DNA from: Anaeramoeba flamelloides
Lineage: Eukaryota; Metamonada; Anaeramoebidae
Direction: 5' to 3'
Assembly (NCBI GenBank): GCA_027625915.1
Contig: JANTQA010000032.1
Span: 496,001-560,000 of the forward strand
Length of the DNA stretch: 64,000 nt
This document shows, piece after piece, positions 13,076 to 24,524 of the stretch. The notes under the pieces were generated by a model that was not told the origin of the DNA, did not search any database, and saw only the letters and a list, made by a program, of their open reading frames with translations. The translations under genes were made by a program, and so were the position numbers. Positions within the stretch are counted from its first letter, which is position 1, and each line of letters opens with the position of its first letter.

Positions 13076-13210
13076 ATGCATGGAACAAAGAAAAGAGAAA
13101 TAAAGAAAAAACATTCTAACAAAATACCAGATGAATTGTGGCTTTATATTGAATATGAGACTTTAAAGAACAAAGGTTTGACGTGTAAAGAATTATCAAT
13201 AAAATGTTGA
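13076..13210 (+). pseudogene. Possible transposase helix-turn-helix relic
   Basis: ATG-initiated frame of 44 codons. The end reads KIPDELWLYIEYETLKN, followed by KGLTCKELSIKC and a stop. The GLT-KELS pattern resembles the N-terminal HTH of Tc1/mariner or similar transposases. It is too short for a firm assignment, and a random open frame is possible. It lies 85 bases from a TIR element. Confidence 0.3.
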
Positions 13211-13295
13211 GAACTTTTTCCCAATTCGCCTTGTTCAAAGGTTTTTATTGGGTTTATAATTTTTTTCATTACAATTTACAAAACGAGATTTCTCA

Positions 13296-13490
13296 TTTCA
13301 AATAAAAGGGCACCCCAATTTTTAAAATATTTAATTATAATTTTTATTGTTTAGTTTTAATGAGTTTTAAAGATTCAGTTGAGTGTTTTTTTATGTTTTA
13401 AAGCGTTTCTTAGATTTTAGAATGATACTACAATTAATTTGATTCATTTATGAATAATTCTTGAAATTTTTTGTGCCCTTTTATTTGAAA
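13296..13490. mobile_element. Short TIR element, ~195 bp
   Basis: An 18-bp perfect inverted repeat: TTTCAAATAAAAGGGCAC at 13296-13313 and its complement at 13473-13490. Between them is about 160 bp of AT-rich DNA without an open frame. A one-ended relative, with AAACAAAAGGGCACA, is seen near 12808-12824. The transposon class is not established. Confidence 0.65.
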
Positions 13491-14065
13491 AAGAGTTTAT
13501 TTTTATAATATTTGAATTTCAAAGATTAACTCAATAATCATCAACATAAAAGCACAAAGGCTGATTAATTTTGTTTGCTTTTGATAAAGCTACTTATAGC
13601 ATCAATATATTTACATGATTTGAAAAATAATTTGTCAAAAAAATTTATTGGTTAATTAGTAAATTTTAAAAAAACAACGAATTTTTTATTAACTAATCAA
13701 CATTTCGCCACAAATTTAAGAAAGATATTTTGTGACTTTGTAGTCTGAATATTGATAATTCAACCTTTAAATTTATGGCGAAATGCAGATTTTATTCTGA
13801 AATTGTTGAGTTTTTTACTAATACATCGATCATTTTCTAATTGATGGGATCAACAAATATTACTACTTGACTAATCGAGTTTTTAGAGACATTTGAACCA
13901 TTTAACACCAATGTGATTAGGTCCAATAACAACATATTTTTATCTTAGGATTCTCCTTGGTAGACGCTAACCCCTTAAGACTAATAAATTAGTCGATATT
14001 CTGTATAATAATATTTGGTTTGCAGGTTGTCAATTAACGTTTTTATTTCGCTTTTTATTCAATTA

Positions 14066-14262
14066 CAGCCAGTTCCACGTTTAAGGCACAAACTTTTAAC
14101 GGAATTTAAGGCACAAAAAAATCTCAAATTAAAACACAAAATTTGGAATTTTTTTTTTACAATTTATTTTACAACTAGAATCTGAATTTTGTGCCTTAAT
14201 TTGAGATTCTTATTGTGGATTAAATTTCGTTGGTATTTGTGCCTTAAAAATGGAACTGTCTG
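14066..14262. mobile_element. MITE family 1, copy 2
   Basis: A 197-bp foldback, the same length as the copy at 3223. The ends are CAGCCAGTTCCACG and ATGGAACTGTCTG, with TA at 14064-14065 and 14263-14264. The arms share the TTAAGGCACAA modules. A few percent to ten percent divergence suggests moderate age. Confidence 0.85.
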
Positions 14263-14458
14263 TACCTAAAAAAAAAAATTTTTTAAAAACAGCCAAAAAA
14301 AAAACGATTCCTCCATAAAAACTGTTTTAAAAACACCACCTATGATTATTATATAAAATACCGAACAATCTAGTAGCTTTTGACTCATAAATTCGGATTT
14401 TGGAAAAAAAAAAATTAAATTGACAAAAAGTACCTTTTTGAATCACTATTTAAACCCA

Positions 14459-14530
14459 TACCAAGCAGAAGATCGATCAGCTAAGAACTAAAATAACAAT
14501 CTGTTACATACTACACACGATAATCTTTTT
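14459..14530. repeat. Shared ~70-bp block upstream of PP2A-C
   Basis: Contains ATACCAAG.., GATCGATCAGCTAAGAACTAA and then a C/A-rich stretch ending in a T run. Related blocks flank RPS15 at 36189-36262 and 37421-37490. It may be a repeat, a promoter module or a small RNA. It lies about 0.85 kb before the PP2A-C start. Confidence 0.4.
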
Positions 14531-14628
14531 TTAAATTTTGGGATGAAAAACCTTAAGTGTTCCTAAATTGAAAAAAAGTCGAATATAATTTTGTCTCAAT
14601 TATCTTTTTAATTTCCAAACTAAACTTG

Positions 14629-14844
14629 TCTCAGGTAACTTTTCAAACAAGATTTCCTAAATCAACACACGATCATCATTTCCATGAATTTAACCCAATA
14701 TTATTCCGTCTTCTTTCTCGACACTGTGTAAAAAGTTTACATAAATCTGAAGAAACTAGAATTTATTTTAAAGATTTTCAAAATAATATTTGTGAATTAA
14801 TCAACAGATTAAAAATTTTGATCAATTTAATTTTCAATTTATAA
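14629..14844 (+). CDS. Unassigned open frame, possible exon or gene relic
   Basis: I do not recognise this protein. The frame is 71 codons after a TTG, with no usable ATG at its start; it reads SQVTFQTRF, then THDHHFHEFNPILF, then CVKSLHKSEETRIYF. The base composition is more protein-like than its surroundings and is not low complexity. The CAG just before GTAACT could be a splice acceptor. It could be an internal exon of a gene whose other parts I cannot find, or a pseudogene fragment. It does not match the N-terminus of PP2A-C. Confidence 0.25.
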   Translation, partial: SQVTFQTRFPKSTHDHHFHEFNPILFRLLSRHCVKSLHKSEETRIYFKDFQNNICELINRLKILINLIFNL

Positions 14845-15364
14845 ACAAACAAATTCAAAAGAATAATGAAAGGGTATCCATTTTTTCAATTTTTTAATTG
14901 GTCACAAGACTTTTATCAGATCAGTTTTAATTCACATTTAAAAAAAAGTTAATTTTTAAAAATGTTTTTCCTCAAGTTTAGAGAAAAATTTTGAAAATGT
15001 ATTTTAAATTTAATAAAAGGAAGAAGACCAAAATAAAAACTGGTTTAAGAATACCCATTAACAAAATCTATTAAAATCGATTGATTTATTCAAAATTGTC
15101 CATTCTAAAAACTTTACTTGCTAAAAAAATTTGCAAAAATTTAACAACAATTCAAAAAAAAAACAAAATCAAAATCAAAATCAAATTTTTTTCCCTTCAA
15201 CTTGGAATGAATAACAAAATTGAGTAGAACTATTCTTGAAAAATGTTCAAAAATTTCTGTCTTACTCTTAAAAATCAAAAAAAAAAAAAAACTATTTATT
15301 TTTTTCATTTTACTTTTCAACCATTTTTTTTATTTTAAACAGAACAAAAAAAAAACTATCTTTG

Positions 15365-18300
15365 ATGATTCAAATTCCTATACTTAATCGACAAATTGAA
15401 AGTCTTCTTAACTTTAAGCCACTGAAAGAAAACGAAGTTAAAGAACTATGTGATAAAGCACAAGAGATCTTTATTAATGAACCAAACATTGTAAGAGTTA
15501 AAGCACCAGTAACAGTTTGTGGTGACACACACGGGCAGTTTCCTGATTTGTTAGAGCTTTTTAAAATTGTTGGAACATGTCCAAATGTTAATTTTCTTTT
15601 TATGGGTAAACTATTTCCTTTTGAAAAAAAAGAATCTAAAAAAAAATAATCTTAAAATTAAAGAGTGAACAGAACAAGATCAAATAGAAAATATTTAAAA
15701 GGGCTAAAAACAAAAAATGTCCTTGAGTCTGAACAAAAATTAATTTCGAGACATAAACTAATTTCAAACTTTTTCTTACAATTATAATTCTTTTTTTTAT
15801 TAATTTTTCTTTTTTTTTTAGGTGACTATGTTGATCGAGGTTTTTATAGTGTTGAGAATGTAACATGTTTAGTTGCAATGAAAGGTAGTGCACTTTGAAT
15901 TCAAGAATTATTTAATTTTTTTTTTTTTTTAATATTCGATCTCTTCTCTTGTAATTTCTTGTGTCTTTTGCAATTCTTAAACTATTTTTTTTTTTTTTTT
16001 AATTTCTCTTACAAACAAAACAAATATTCCACTTTGATCCTTTTTTCCAAACAATCGTAATAGTTCGTTATCCAAATCGAATTACTTTATTAAGAGGGTT
16101 TGTCCAATTTAAATTTTTTTTTTTTTTTTTTTTCCTTTTTATTTCAAAACTTTACCAAAACAAAAAACGTTCGCCATTAACAAACGAAACGATTTCCTAA
16201 AACAAGAACATAAATTTTCTTTTTTATTTTATTAACACACAAACTTACAAAATTCTTTCTCAACAACCACACTAAACATTTCTTCATTAAAATGAATAAA
16301 AACAAACACAAAACAAAAGAAATCATGAAAGTCGACAAATTACACAGGTTTATGGTTTTTATGATGAATGTGTTCGTAAATATGGAAACGGTGAAGTTTG
16401 GAAATTATTTACCAAATTGTTTGATTACCTACCAATAGGCTCCTTGATTGAAAATGAAATTTTATGTATTCACGGCGGTTTGTCTCCAACTTTAAAAAAA
16501 ATTACCCAAATTGAGTCTCTGAATAGATTCCAAGTAAGAATTTCATTTTTAATCTTTACTCTTTTGAAAAGATTCCTAATCTACTATTTGTTGCAAAATA
16601 AATTGAACAAAATTTTCATTTACCTTTCCAAAAAAAGATTAATAAATCATTGCAAAATTTCAATTTTTTATTCCTATAAATAAGCTTAAAAATATTAAGT
16701 ATCCTTTTAGAATAGCGGATTTTGATGATTTATTTTAATTCTTGGGCTGTGATTTTTTGGAAAGCTGAATGAAAATTTTGATTAAATTATTTTACAATTA
16801 ACAGTATTTATTTTAGTGCTTTATTTCATCTTTTTTTCATTTTGAATGGTGTTAGATTTAAAAGAATTTTGTGTGACTTAAGGGACTAATCTCTATTAAT
16901 TTTTTTTTTTTTACTAAGCCATTTTCTAAATAAGGATTCCTTATCTAGAAATATGTTTAATATTGAAAATAAACAGGGTTTCTTCAAATCTAAGTAATTG
17001 GCAAAAAATATACTCAATCTTTATATATTTATTAAAAAAAAATTTAATAGAGATTAGTCCCTTAAAAAGATTTTTATCTTTCCTTTCTTTTGTTCAATCT
17101 TTAGTACAATGTCAAAATTCTCGTATTAATAATAGATTTCTGGATTTAAGAAAAAATCTTTTTTTCAATAGGGTGTAAAGGCAAAAATGAATGAGTTAGT
17201 TTTTTATGTACACCTATTTCAAAAAAGTTTCTCACTTTTTAACCTCTGCTCAACAATAAAAAAAAAAAAAAAAAAGTTTCTCACTTTTTTGAAATAGCTA
17301 TAAGAGAAATATATTTTAGATTTGTCAAAAATAGTGTAAAAAATAATAAACTATTTTCCAGTCAAAGTTGCCCAGTTGTAATTGATGAAATACATGAGTT
17401 TAAAGGTGTTGCATGGATATTAGAAGAAAAAATTTATTTTGGAAATTTCCAAATTGAAATCATTTTTTCACCTATGAGCTTTTTTCTATTTTTCTCTTTT
17501 TCATTAATAAACAATTGTTTATCATTTTTTTATTGCAAATCCGACAGCTACTAAATAAAAATGTGTTATTCTAATGTTATTGAAACGGTTGAGAATGGTT
17601 TTTATAAAAATCATATTGATTTCTATTGGAATTTGCTTTGGATCTTCAATTGAAGATCAAAATAAGAATTGTTATTTTTCAATAGGGCTATAAGAATTTG
17701 AGTTTTTCAATTTTTAAGAAAATCTATTGATTTATTAGTTTTCTTTCAGACATATATCAACAATTCTTTGGTGTGTATTATTCTGTATATTTCTTATTTG
17801 TTCTTCAAAGTACAATTATATAAAATAATTGATATTTGAAAATAATGTTGGAAACCTTTGACTGAAACAGAGTTTACTTAAAAAAAAACCATTCATTAAT
17901 TAAAAATTAAAAATTTTATTTTTTCAATAAAAATTTTATCAATCTTTTTAGAAATATGAAAAACGTGATAGACTATTACAACAAAAATAAAAAGAAAAAA
18001 TAATAACTTCCTTTTCTGAAAAGAAAAAAATCAGACATCCTTTAATTCAAAATTGAATAATTTTCAAACAACTGTTTGTATAATTTCAAACGCGAGTAAA
18101 TATATCAAAGTTTGGATCTTGAGTGAGTATAAAATATGAGAAGATTTGAGATCAAGAGAGTGTTGTATAAGATATTTCATTGAGAAAAGTCAAAAAAAAA
18201 TACAAAAACACAAATAAAATTATTCACAACAAATTCTTTAATTTTATAGTTTGATCTTTTTCAATTTCAAATTTTCTTTTCCTCTTTTTCTTTCCGTTTT

Positions 18301-19446
18301 CATTATTAAGAAATATACGGTGATTTGTTTCATCATTGTCCTTTTCCATATGTGATAAAATCACCTTAGAAATTATTGTACTACGGTTTCTTTTTTCTTC
18401 ACTTTAAGTTAATTTTCCTATTCTTGAACAAATTTTACAAACATTTTAAAAAAACGAATTTGAAAAAAGGAATCTCGGATATTTGTAAAAAAAATATCTT
18501 ACGAGATCAAACTCAAACAGAGGTGGCTTTTAGCTAGCCTTAAACCCTCAGTACAATTTTTTTGGAAATCAGAGGAAATTTCGAAAAAACGAATAAATTA
18601 TTTTTTACAACCCAAAAAAAAAAAAAAATTAGGGATCAATAAACTATGAGGTTATTGTACTATCTTTGTACTATTTTTATACAGAAAAAAATTTGCTCAA
18701 CATTTTCAATCACCTCTTAGTAAAAAATACTACTTTTTTGAAAAAGAAATAAATATCCTAAATTTACCTTTCTTCAATTATTGTTAATATGCATTTTATA
18801 TATCAATTGTGCTAATTATAGGAAATCCCAAATGAAGGAGCAATGTGTGATTTGATGTGGAGCGATCCTGATGAAAGAAAAGGCTGGGGAAACTCACCAA
18901 GAGGTTAGATCATTCTTTTTTTTTTTTTTTATTTTTTATTATATTATTATTAATCTTTGTTTTAAATTTATCTCTTATTTTTTAAATTTCCATCATTATT
19001 TTCTTAAAACATACTTATTCATATTTTTTTTTTTTTTTGAAATTATTTTAATGAAAAGGTGCTGGGTACACATTTGGAGATGATATTTCAGAAAGATTTA
19101 ATAAGAGAAATGGAATTTCATTAACAGCAAGAGCACATCAATTAGTAATGGAGTATGGATCTTATTTTATTTATTATCATTTAATTAATTTATATTTTTG
19201 GATATTTATTGAATGTTTTTCTATTTATTTTATTCTTTTTAATTACAAAATAGGGGATATAATTTAACACATAATGAAAATATTGTAACTCTTTTCACCG
19301 CTCCAAATTATTGTATGAGATGCGGGAATAAAGGCGCATTGATGAACATAGATGATAAATTAAATAGAACTTTTATTCAATTTGAAACAAGTCCTGAAAC
19401 AAATGATTTGGTTGTTTCTGAAAGACCACCAGAATATTTATTGTAA
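15365..19446 (+). CDS. PPP2C: PP2A catalytic subunit (PPP-family Ser/Thr phosphatase)
   Basis: A dinuclear-metal serine/threonine phosphatase of the PP2A group. Exons: 15365-15605, 15822-15884, 16064-16097 (34 nt), 16320-16533, 18822-18903, 19059-19152, 19254-19446. The product is 306 aa against 309 in animals. Motifs by residue: GDTHGQ (54-58), GDYVDRG (81-87), RGNHES (split across an intron, 112-117), IHGG, AHQLVMEGYN, and APNYC.RCGN. The [20 protein letters not shown] stretch favours PP2A over PP4 or PP6. The C-terminus, PEYLL, keeps the terminal Leu that is methylated in PP2A and the nearby Tyr. GDTHGQ replaces the usual PP2A GDVHGQ. Introns are 101-222 bases except the fourth (16534-18821), which is 2288 bases and full of repeats. 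The start is the ATG at 15365; the preceding TTG is not credible. Confidence 0.95.
16582..16806. mobile_element. Foldback family 3, copy 1 (225 bp)
   Basis: Same length and ends as 20187-20411. The left arm is TACTATTTGTTGCAAAATAA; the right arm ends TTACAATTAACAGTA. Both arms carry an AAAATTTTCATT segment in inverted orientation. The terminal TA on each side suggests a TA target site. Confidence 0.7.
17359..17864 (+). mobile_element. TIR element family 4, copy 1
   Basis: About 506 bp, beginning CAGTCAAAGTTGCCCAGTTG and ending AACCTTTGACTG, so the termini are inverted CAGTCAAAG. Internal landmarks shared with the other two copies are TTAGAAGAAAAAATTTATT, TGTGTTATTCTAATGTTATTG and TTGGTGTGTATTATTCTG. 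It has no open frame, so it is non-autonomous. Relatives are at 29205-29730 and, inverted, at 52510-53194. Confidence 0.7.
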
Positions 19447-20186
19447 AATTACTAATTTAATAATAAATATTTTTTTTTTTTTGTTATTTTTTATTTATTT
19501 TTTTATACAATATTCCCTTAAAAAAATTCAAAATTTTCATTGTTAATTATAGAAACAATTAATTGAATCAATTCAACAACAATATAACTTTTAATTAATA
19601 ATAATAAAATTTTTTTATTTTGATTTTTCAATTTTCTCATTTTTTTTGTTTTTTATTATTTTTTATTTTTTTATTTTTAATTTGTCTTTTATTTCTTCTA
19701 TATCATATGAAATTATTTTGAATAACTGTTATAACCCCCGACCCAAAACCCCAAGAATCATTACCAATGCTTCGATCGTTTAACTAATTGTCTAAATAGA
19801 TATTCATATTTTCCAAATGAAAATAACTGTAAATTTTGACTTGTTGTACAAAATAAAAAAAAACCTAAAAATCTTATCATAATTTTAGATTATTTCTTAT
19901 TGAAATGTTCCTAAATATTAAAGATCTAGAAATAATGGGAAAGAATCTATCAAAAACAATTAAGGCTTTAAACACCAATAAAAAAATTACCAAAACAATA
20001 CATAACTTAGAGAGTCTTTTTATAATACTCTTTTGCTAATAATGATATTTTTTTAAGAATCCTCCGGTTATTTCTGATTAGATTTCTTGAATTAAGATCA
20101 AATTAAATCATAAAAATACATTATTATATTTACATTCCACTCCTCTTATATTTTTTCTTTTCTTTTTTTTTATTTTGCCCTAGATA

Positions 20187-20411
20187 TACTGTTTGTTGCA
20201 AAATAAATGGAACAAAATTTTCATCCAGCTTTTCAAAAAAAGATTTTATAAATGAGGTAAAATTTTAAATTTTTTAATTCTTAAAAGAAGGTTACATTAT
20301 TAATTTACCTTTTTTAATTGAGATCTTTGATAATTTGTTTTAATTCTTGATAGGTTTTTTTTTTGAAAGTTGAATGAAAATTTTGCTCTTTGTATTTTAA
20401 AATTAACAGTA
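20187..20411. mobile_element. Foldback family 3, copy 2 (225 bp)
   Basis: Ends TACTGTTTGTTGC and TTAACAGTA are inverted repeats of each other. Both arms have AAAATTTTCAT and a CTTTC/GAAAG pair. It is the same length as the copy in PP2A-C intron 4, some 3.6 kb upstream, and in the same orientation. Confidence 0.7.
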
Positions 20412-23215
20412 TATATGTCCCTACGAACCAAAAAACACTAAAAATGAAAAACTGATCAAATACTTTCCATTAATACAATTAAAAAAACAAAATGATAAAA
20501 TAAAAATAAATAAAGTTTCAATTTAACTTTTTCTTGAAAACTTTTTTTGCCAAAATCATTGAATTCACACTTGAAATTATGTATATTTTTAGATTCAGTC
20601 TCTTGTTTTAACTCATTTACTAAAATAAATTCTAAATTCTGGGAATTTTCTTTTCACAAAAGGGACTAATTTGGTCCTCAAATGTTTTTTTTTTAGTTTT
20701 AAATGTTAAAATTAAAAAAAAGTTAAACTAAAAGGATAAACTCTCTGGAAAAACATTCTAATTTAATATATTAACTTATTCTTTGATTTCAAACTTTTCT
20801 CAACCCCAATTTTTCAAAAAATAAATAAAAAAGTGCACAGTAATTTCAAAAAATAATTTTGATATTCAAAAGTTGAGAGTGTTTTTATTCTAAAAAAAAT
20901 TATCCCAGTGGTTAATTGAATTAAGTATGAAACTTAGATTTCGAAAAATATTAATTAGAAAAAAATAGTGCTTAATTTTATTAAGGACATATATATATAA
21001 ACCCCATTCCATTCAAATGATATTCAAAAATGAAAAATTTAATTTTTTAATGAATAAACCAATCTAAGATTGTTTAGAAAGAGGAAAAATAATCAACTTT
21101 ATTTAGAGTTGATATTCATGAAAGAAATAACCTAACAAATAATAAATTTCGAAATAAAAATAAAATGTTAATAAATTTTTATTACCACTTTTATTGAAAC
21201 TTTGACGAAAATTTCTCAATTTCTTTACAAAATTAAAATTGGTGACAATAAGATTTTTATAATCAAAAACGCATTTGTTCAAAAAGAAATTACATAATTC
21301 CATTTTTTTCCCAGTTTATTTTGATTTTCAAACATTTTTTTCTCAAATTTACTTCTGAAAAAGTAAAAATCGAAAAAAAAAAAAAATTTAACAATCGAAA
21401 AGAAAAAGAAAAAGTAAAGAAAAAAGAAAAAAATCTTTATCTAAATTTTAAATAATGATCTGATCTATAAATTAAAAATTTATTATAAGAAGAAAATTGG
21501 ACAGAAGTTAAAGAAATCGTCCCCTTTATCCAATACAACCATATGTTTGACTGTTAAAGTTTTTCTATATAATTGTTTATCCAAAATTAAGTACATATAT
21601 TAAATTTTAATTTTTTCTTTTAACGGCTGTTTAAATGTTGATAAAAACATTTTCGTATTTCTATCGGAAAATAACTAAGAAAATTCTTTTATAAAACGAA
21701 AACAATCAATTATAACTTTTAAATACACATTAAGTTTCAAAATAGTTCTCTCGTTTTTTTCCTTTTTGGATAAATATGAAGTTTTCTTCACTGAAAATAA
21801 AACCAATAAAATATTTTTTTTAAATCTTAAAATCAACTATATTTAAAAACATAAAGATATTTTACTTACAAACTAAACTAAACGAAGTTAAACCAATATA
21901 CTATTATTTAGATAAAAAAACCGAAAAAAAAATACATAAAATAAGAAAATTATTTTAATTTATTTTCATTTATCGAGAGAAACCATTATTTCAAGAAACG
22001 TTATGAAAATGAAAAAAAAATCACAAATTATTTTTAAAAAATGAATATTATTTATGTAACCAAAAAAAAAGTAATCAACTTCCAATATTAAAGGAAAAGT
22101 GTGGGATAAAAACCCAATAAAAGGATTATCTGACATAAATTACCAAGACATAATCAATTATTAATTGCAGATATTCGGTAACTGGAATAGTGGATATTAA
22201 GTGTTTGACTTTATAGTTTTCTTTCATATTCGAAGTATTTTGTATTTTCAATATATGATTATAAGTATTCCTTTATCACCTTAATTTTTATAACAATAAC
22301 ATATAAATGTAAAACTTGAAAAAATAAATTAATATTACTAATCAAAATTATAAAATTTATAGTAATTTTTGAAATATTTCAAATTGAAGAATAATAAATT
22401 TATATTGATTTTTGTCTTTTTTTTTTTGATATTTTTTTTTATTTCATTCTAATACAATATAACCCATCATAAGAAAGAAATAAAGTAATTTACAGTTTTT
22501 ATCATGTAGTACAATGATAACATTTTTTAAAAGTTTTCCTGTTTACTTGAAAGAGTTTTATTCATATATTTAGAAAATAAATGAATAATATTTGAAAAAG
22601 TTCCAAATCCACAAAAGGGAGTCATATATTTTAATTTTTGATACTTTTTTAAAAAGTTACATTTTTCATTTTTAATAATTATGAATTATTCTGTTGAATG
22701 TGGGTGAATACAACAAGCTTTTAAATAGTACCATAGTTTTTTTCGTTATAATTTTACAAAAAAAGCACTTTTCTAAAGATTCACTATGTTATTCTGAAAA
22801 ACTCTTGATTTCAAAATAAGCAATAAACCCCAATAAAACCAAATGAAATTTTTTTGAATTATGAATAATAGTATAACATCTGGGATTTTACTCTTTTCTT
22901 TAAAAGTTTGAAAATATAACGAGTTTTTTTTCAATTCTTGTTTTTGTTTTGAATTTCTATTAATTTTCGTATCAAAACAGAAAACAACAAAAACCTAAAA
23001 GTATTACCCAACTTTGGAATTTGTTAAAATGTTCAAGCAATTTTTTTTTATCTTTATTCAGAATTCATTAAAATCATTTGTTTCTAAAATCTACGGCTCT
23101 TTACTCAGACATATTCAATCTTTATAAATTTGGTTAATTATTTCAATTCTGTTCTGTTAACTTTTTTTTTAAAAATTCCATTTTATCAAGCTGATAATAA
23201 TTTTAATAGGTAATA

Positions 23216-23392
23216 CAATCGATTCCACTTCTAAGACACAACTTTCAATGATAATTAAGGAACAAAAAATAATTCTAAATTTAGAAACAAATTAGATTAC
23301 TAGTAAAAAAAAAAAATATGTGAAAAAAAAATGTCGAATTTTGTACCTTAAATTGAGTTTTAAAGTTTACACCTGAAAAACGGAAGTGACTC
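23216..23392. mobile_element. MITE family 1, copy 3 (decayed)
   Basis: A 177-bp version starting CAATCGATTCCAC and ending GGAAGTGACTC, with TA on both sides. Many substitutions and about 20 bp of net loss relative to the 197-bp copies make this the oldest-looking member. Confidence 0.65.
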
Positions 23393-23679
23393 TAAGTTAA
23401 TTTCATTTCAATATAATAAAATGAAAAATAATTAAAATATAGGGAATTTGGGGTTTAGGAATTGTTAGGATAAATTTTCTCTCCTTGATAGACATACACC
23501 AAAACAAAAAGGAGTCTAAAGATTATTTATCAATACCTCTAAAGGATATTTATTCTTTGAATAATAAATAGTCATAAGAATCTTCCTAAATTTACTGTTT
23601 GGAAGCACAAAGATGTAAAAATAATATTGAAAAATACAAGTGAGATTAAACTAAAACTTTAATTAACAGTTCATTATTA

Positions 23680-24490
23680 GTAATAAAGTTTAATTTCAAA
23701 ATATTTCTACATCCAGGGACTTTAAATTCTTGTGACTATTATATTTATTGTTGGTAACAGTCAACTTTGAGTTTTGAGACTCTCTAGTTGAGAAAGAAAA
23801 CTATTTTTTGCCATTAAAAAAATATTAAATCAATTTTAAAATGAATTTTTATCAATTCAACTTGAAGAAATTTACTTGCACCGAATAATTAATAGTTTTG
23901 AAAATTTTGGGTTGATCTAATAAAAGTGAAATATATAAAAAGAAATTAATAATTATTCCAAATATTCCATTTTCTCTTTTTTCCAAAAATCAAAAGAAAG
24001 GAGTAAAAAATATATGATTTTGCTTTATTCTTTTGAATTCTGGAAAACCTAACGTAGTTTTTTTTTATTTTTGAAATAATCCGAACATTTAAATAAATAC
24101 TCTTTTCTTTGTAAATTCTGAAAAATCAAAAAAAAAAAAAAATAATTTTTCCAATTTTAATCAATAATTACTTACTTGTCAAAATAATTGAATTTGTAGA
24201 TTTAAAAAATGTTTCATAAATTTAAAATACTCTTGAAAGAAAATTAAAAGGACCCCCTAACTTTGAAAAAAATACTTTTCAAATTTTATAATATTAAATT
24301 AGAAAAAAATATATTGAGAAAATATGGTTTTTTCATCATAAATTATGAACTATCTTTAAAAATAATTTATGATCAAACATCTCTTATTAACTAAAAACGA
24401 CTATTTTCAGTTAGGTTATAAAAAAGTGAAAAATAGTAAATGGGATGATATTATTTTTTGAAAAATTTTTTGAAAGATTGCGATTAGTAA
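23680..24490. repeat. Diverged duplication B, copy 2 (upstream of XRN)
   Basis: Partner of 9870-10640. It ends just before the XRN start codon, so any XRN promoter or 5' leader sits in or next to repeat-derived DNA. It carries its own hairpin near 23990-24060, related to the modules at 57.1 and 57.9 kb. Confidence 0.55.
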
Positions 24491-24524
24491 TCATTTTCTT
24501 ATTTAATTTCCAAAAAATTTTAAG

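Larger units (their letters stand above)
12595..13700. repeat. Diverged duplication C, copy 1 (interrupted)
   Basis: Its ends match 39045-39240 (shared GTCCAAAT.GCTCTAAAAAATC, read with one mismatch) and 39345-39460 (shared ATCAATATATTTACA and GAATTTTTTA..AACTAAT). The middle holds about 0.7 kb that the partner lacks, including the HTH relic and the TIR element, so those may have inserted after the duplication. Confidence 0.45.
9401..15364. other. Gene-poor interval between SEC61A and PP2A-C
   Basis: A 6-kb stretch of decayed repeats, with no intact gene. It holds a duplication shared with the XRN upstream region (9870-10640), a hairpin core (10194-10265), a Tc1-like transposase scrap (10681-10827), a C8-A36 tract (11746-11789), a block shared with about 39.0-39.5 kb, a possible HTH relic (13076-13210), a TIR element (13296-13490), a MITE (14066-14262) and an unassigned open frame (14629-14844). 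Confidence 0.6.
16534..18821 (+). other. Oversized intron 4 of PP2A-C
   Basis: A 2288-base intron between codons 184 and 185, GTAAGA to ATAG, ten times longer than its siblings. It holds a 225-bp foldback (16582-16806) and a ~506-bp TIR element (17359-17864). The rest is AT-rich, with no additional exon needed: the flanking residues RFQ and EIPNEG join without a gap relative to the family. Confidence 0.8.
19447..24524. other. Gene-poor interval between PP2A-C and XRN
   Basis: About 5 kb with no supported gene. Contents: a 225-bp foldback (20187-20411), a decayed family-1 MITE (23216-23392) and duplication B (23680-24490), which runs to within about 35 bases of the XRN start codon. The stretch 20412-23200 is AT-rich, and I see nothing definable in it. 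Confidence 0.6.

Noticed and set aside
14626-15364. The 14629-14844 frame as a 5' exon of PP2A-C
   Set aside because: PP2A-C already has a plausible ATG and a near-complete N-terminus; no matching splice phase or family similarity.
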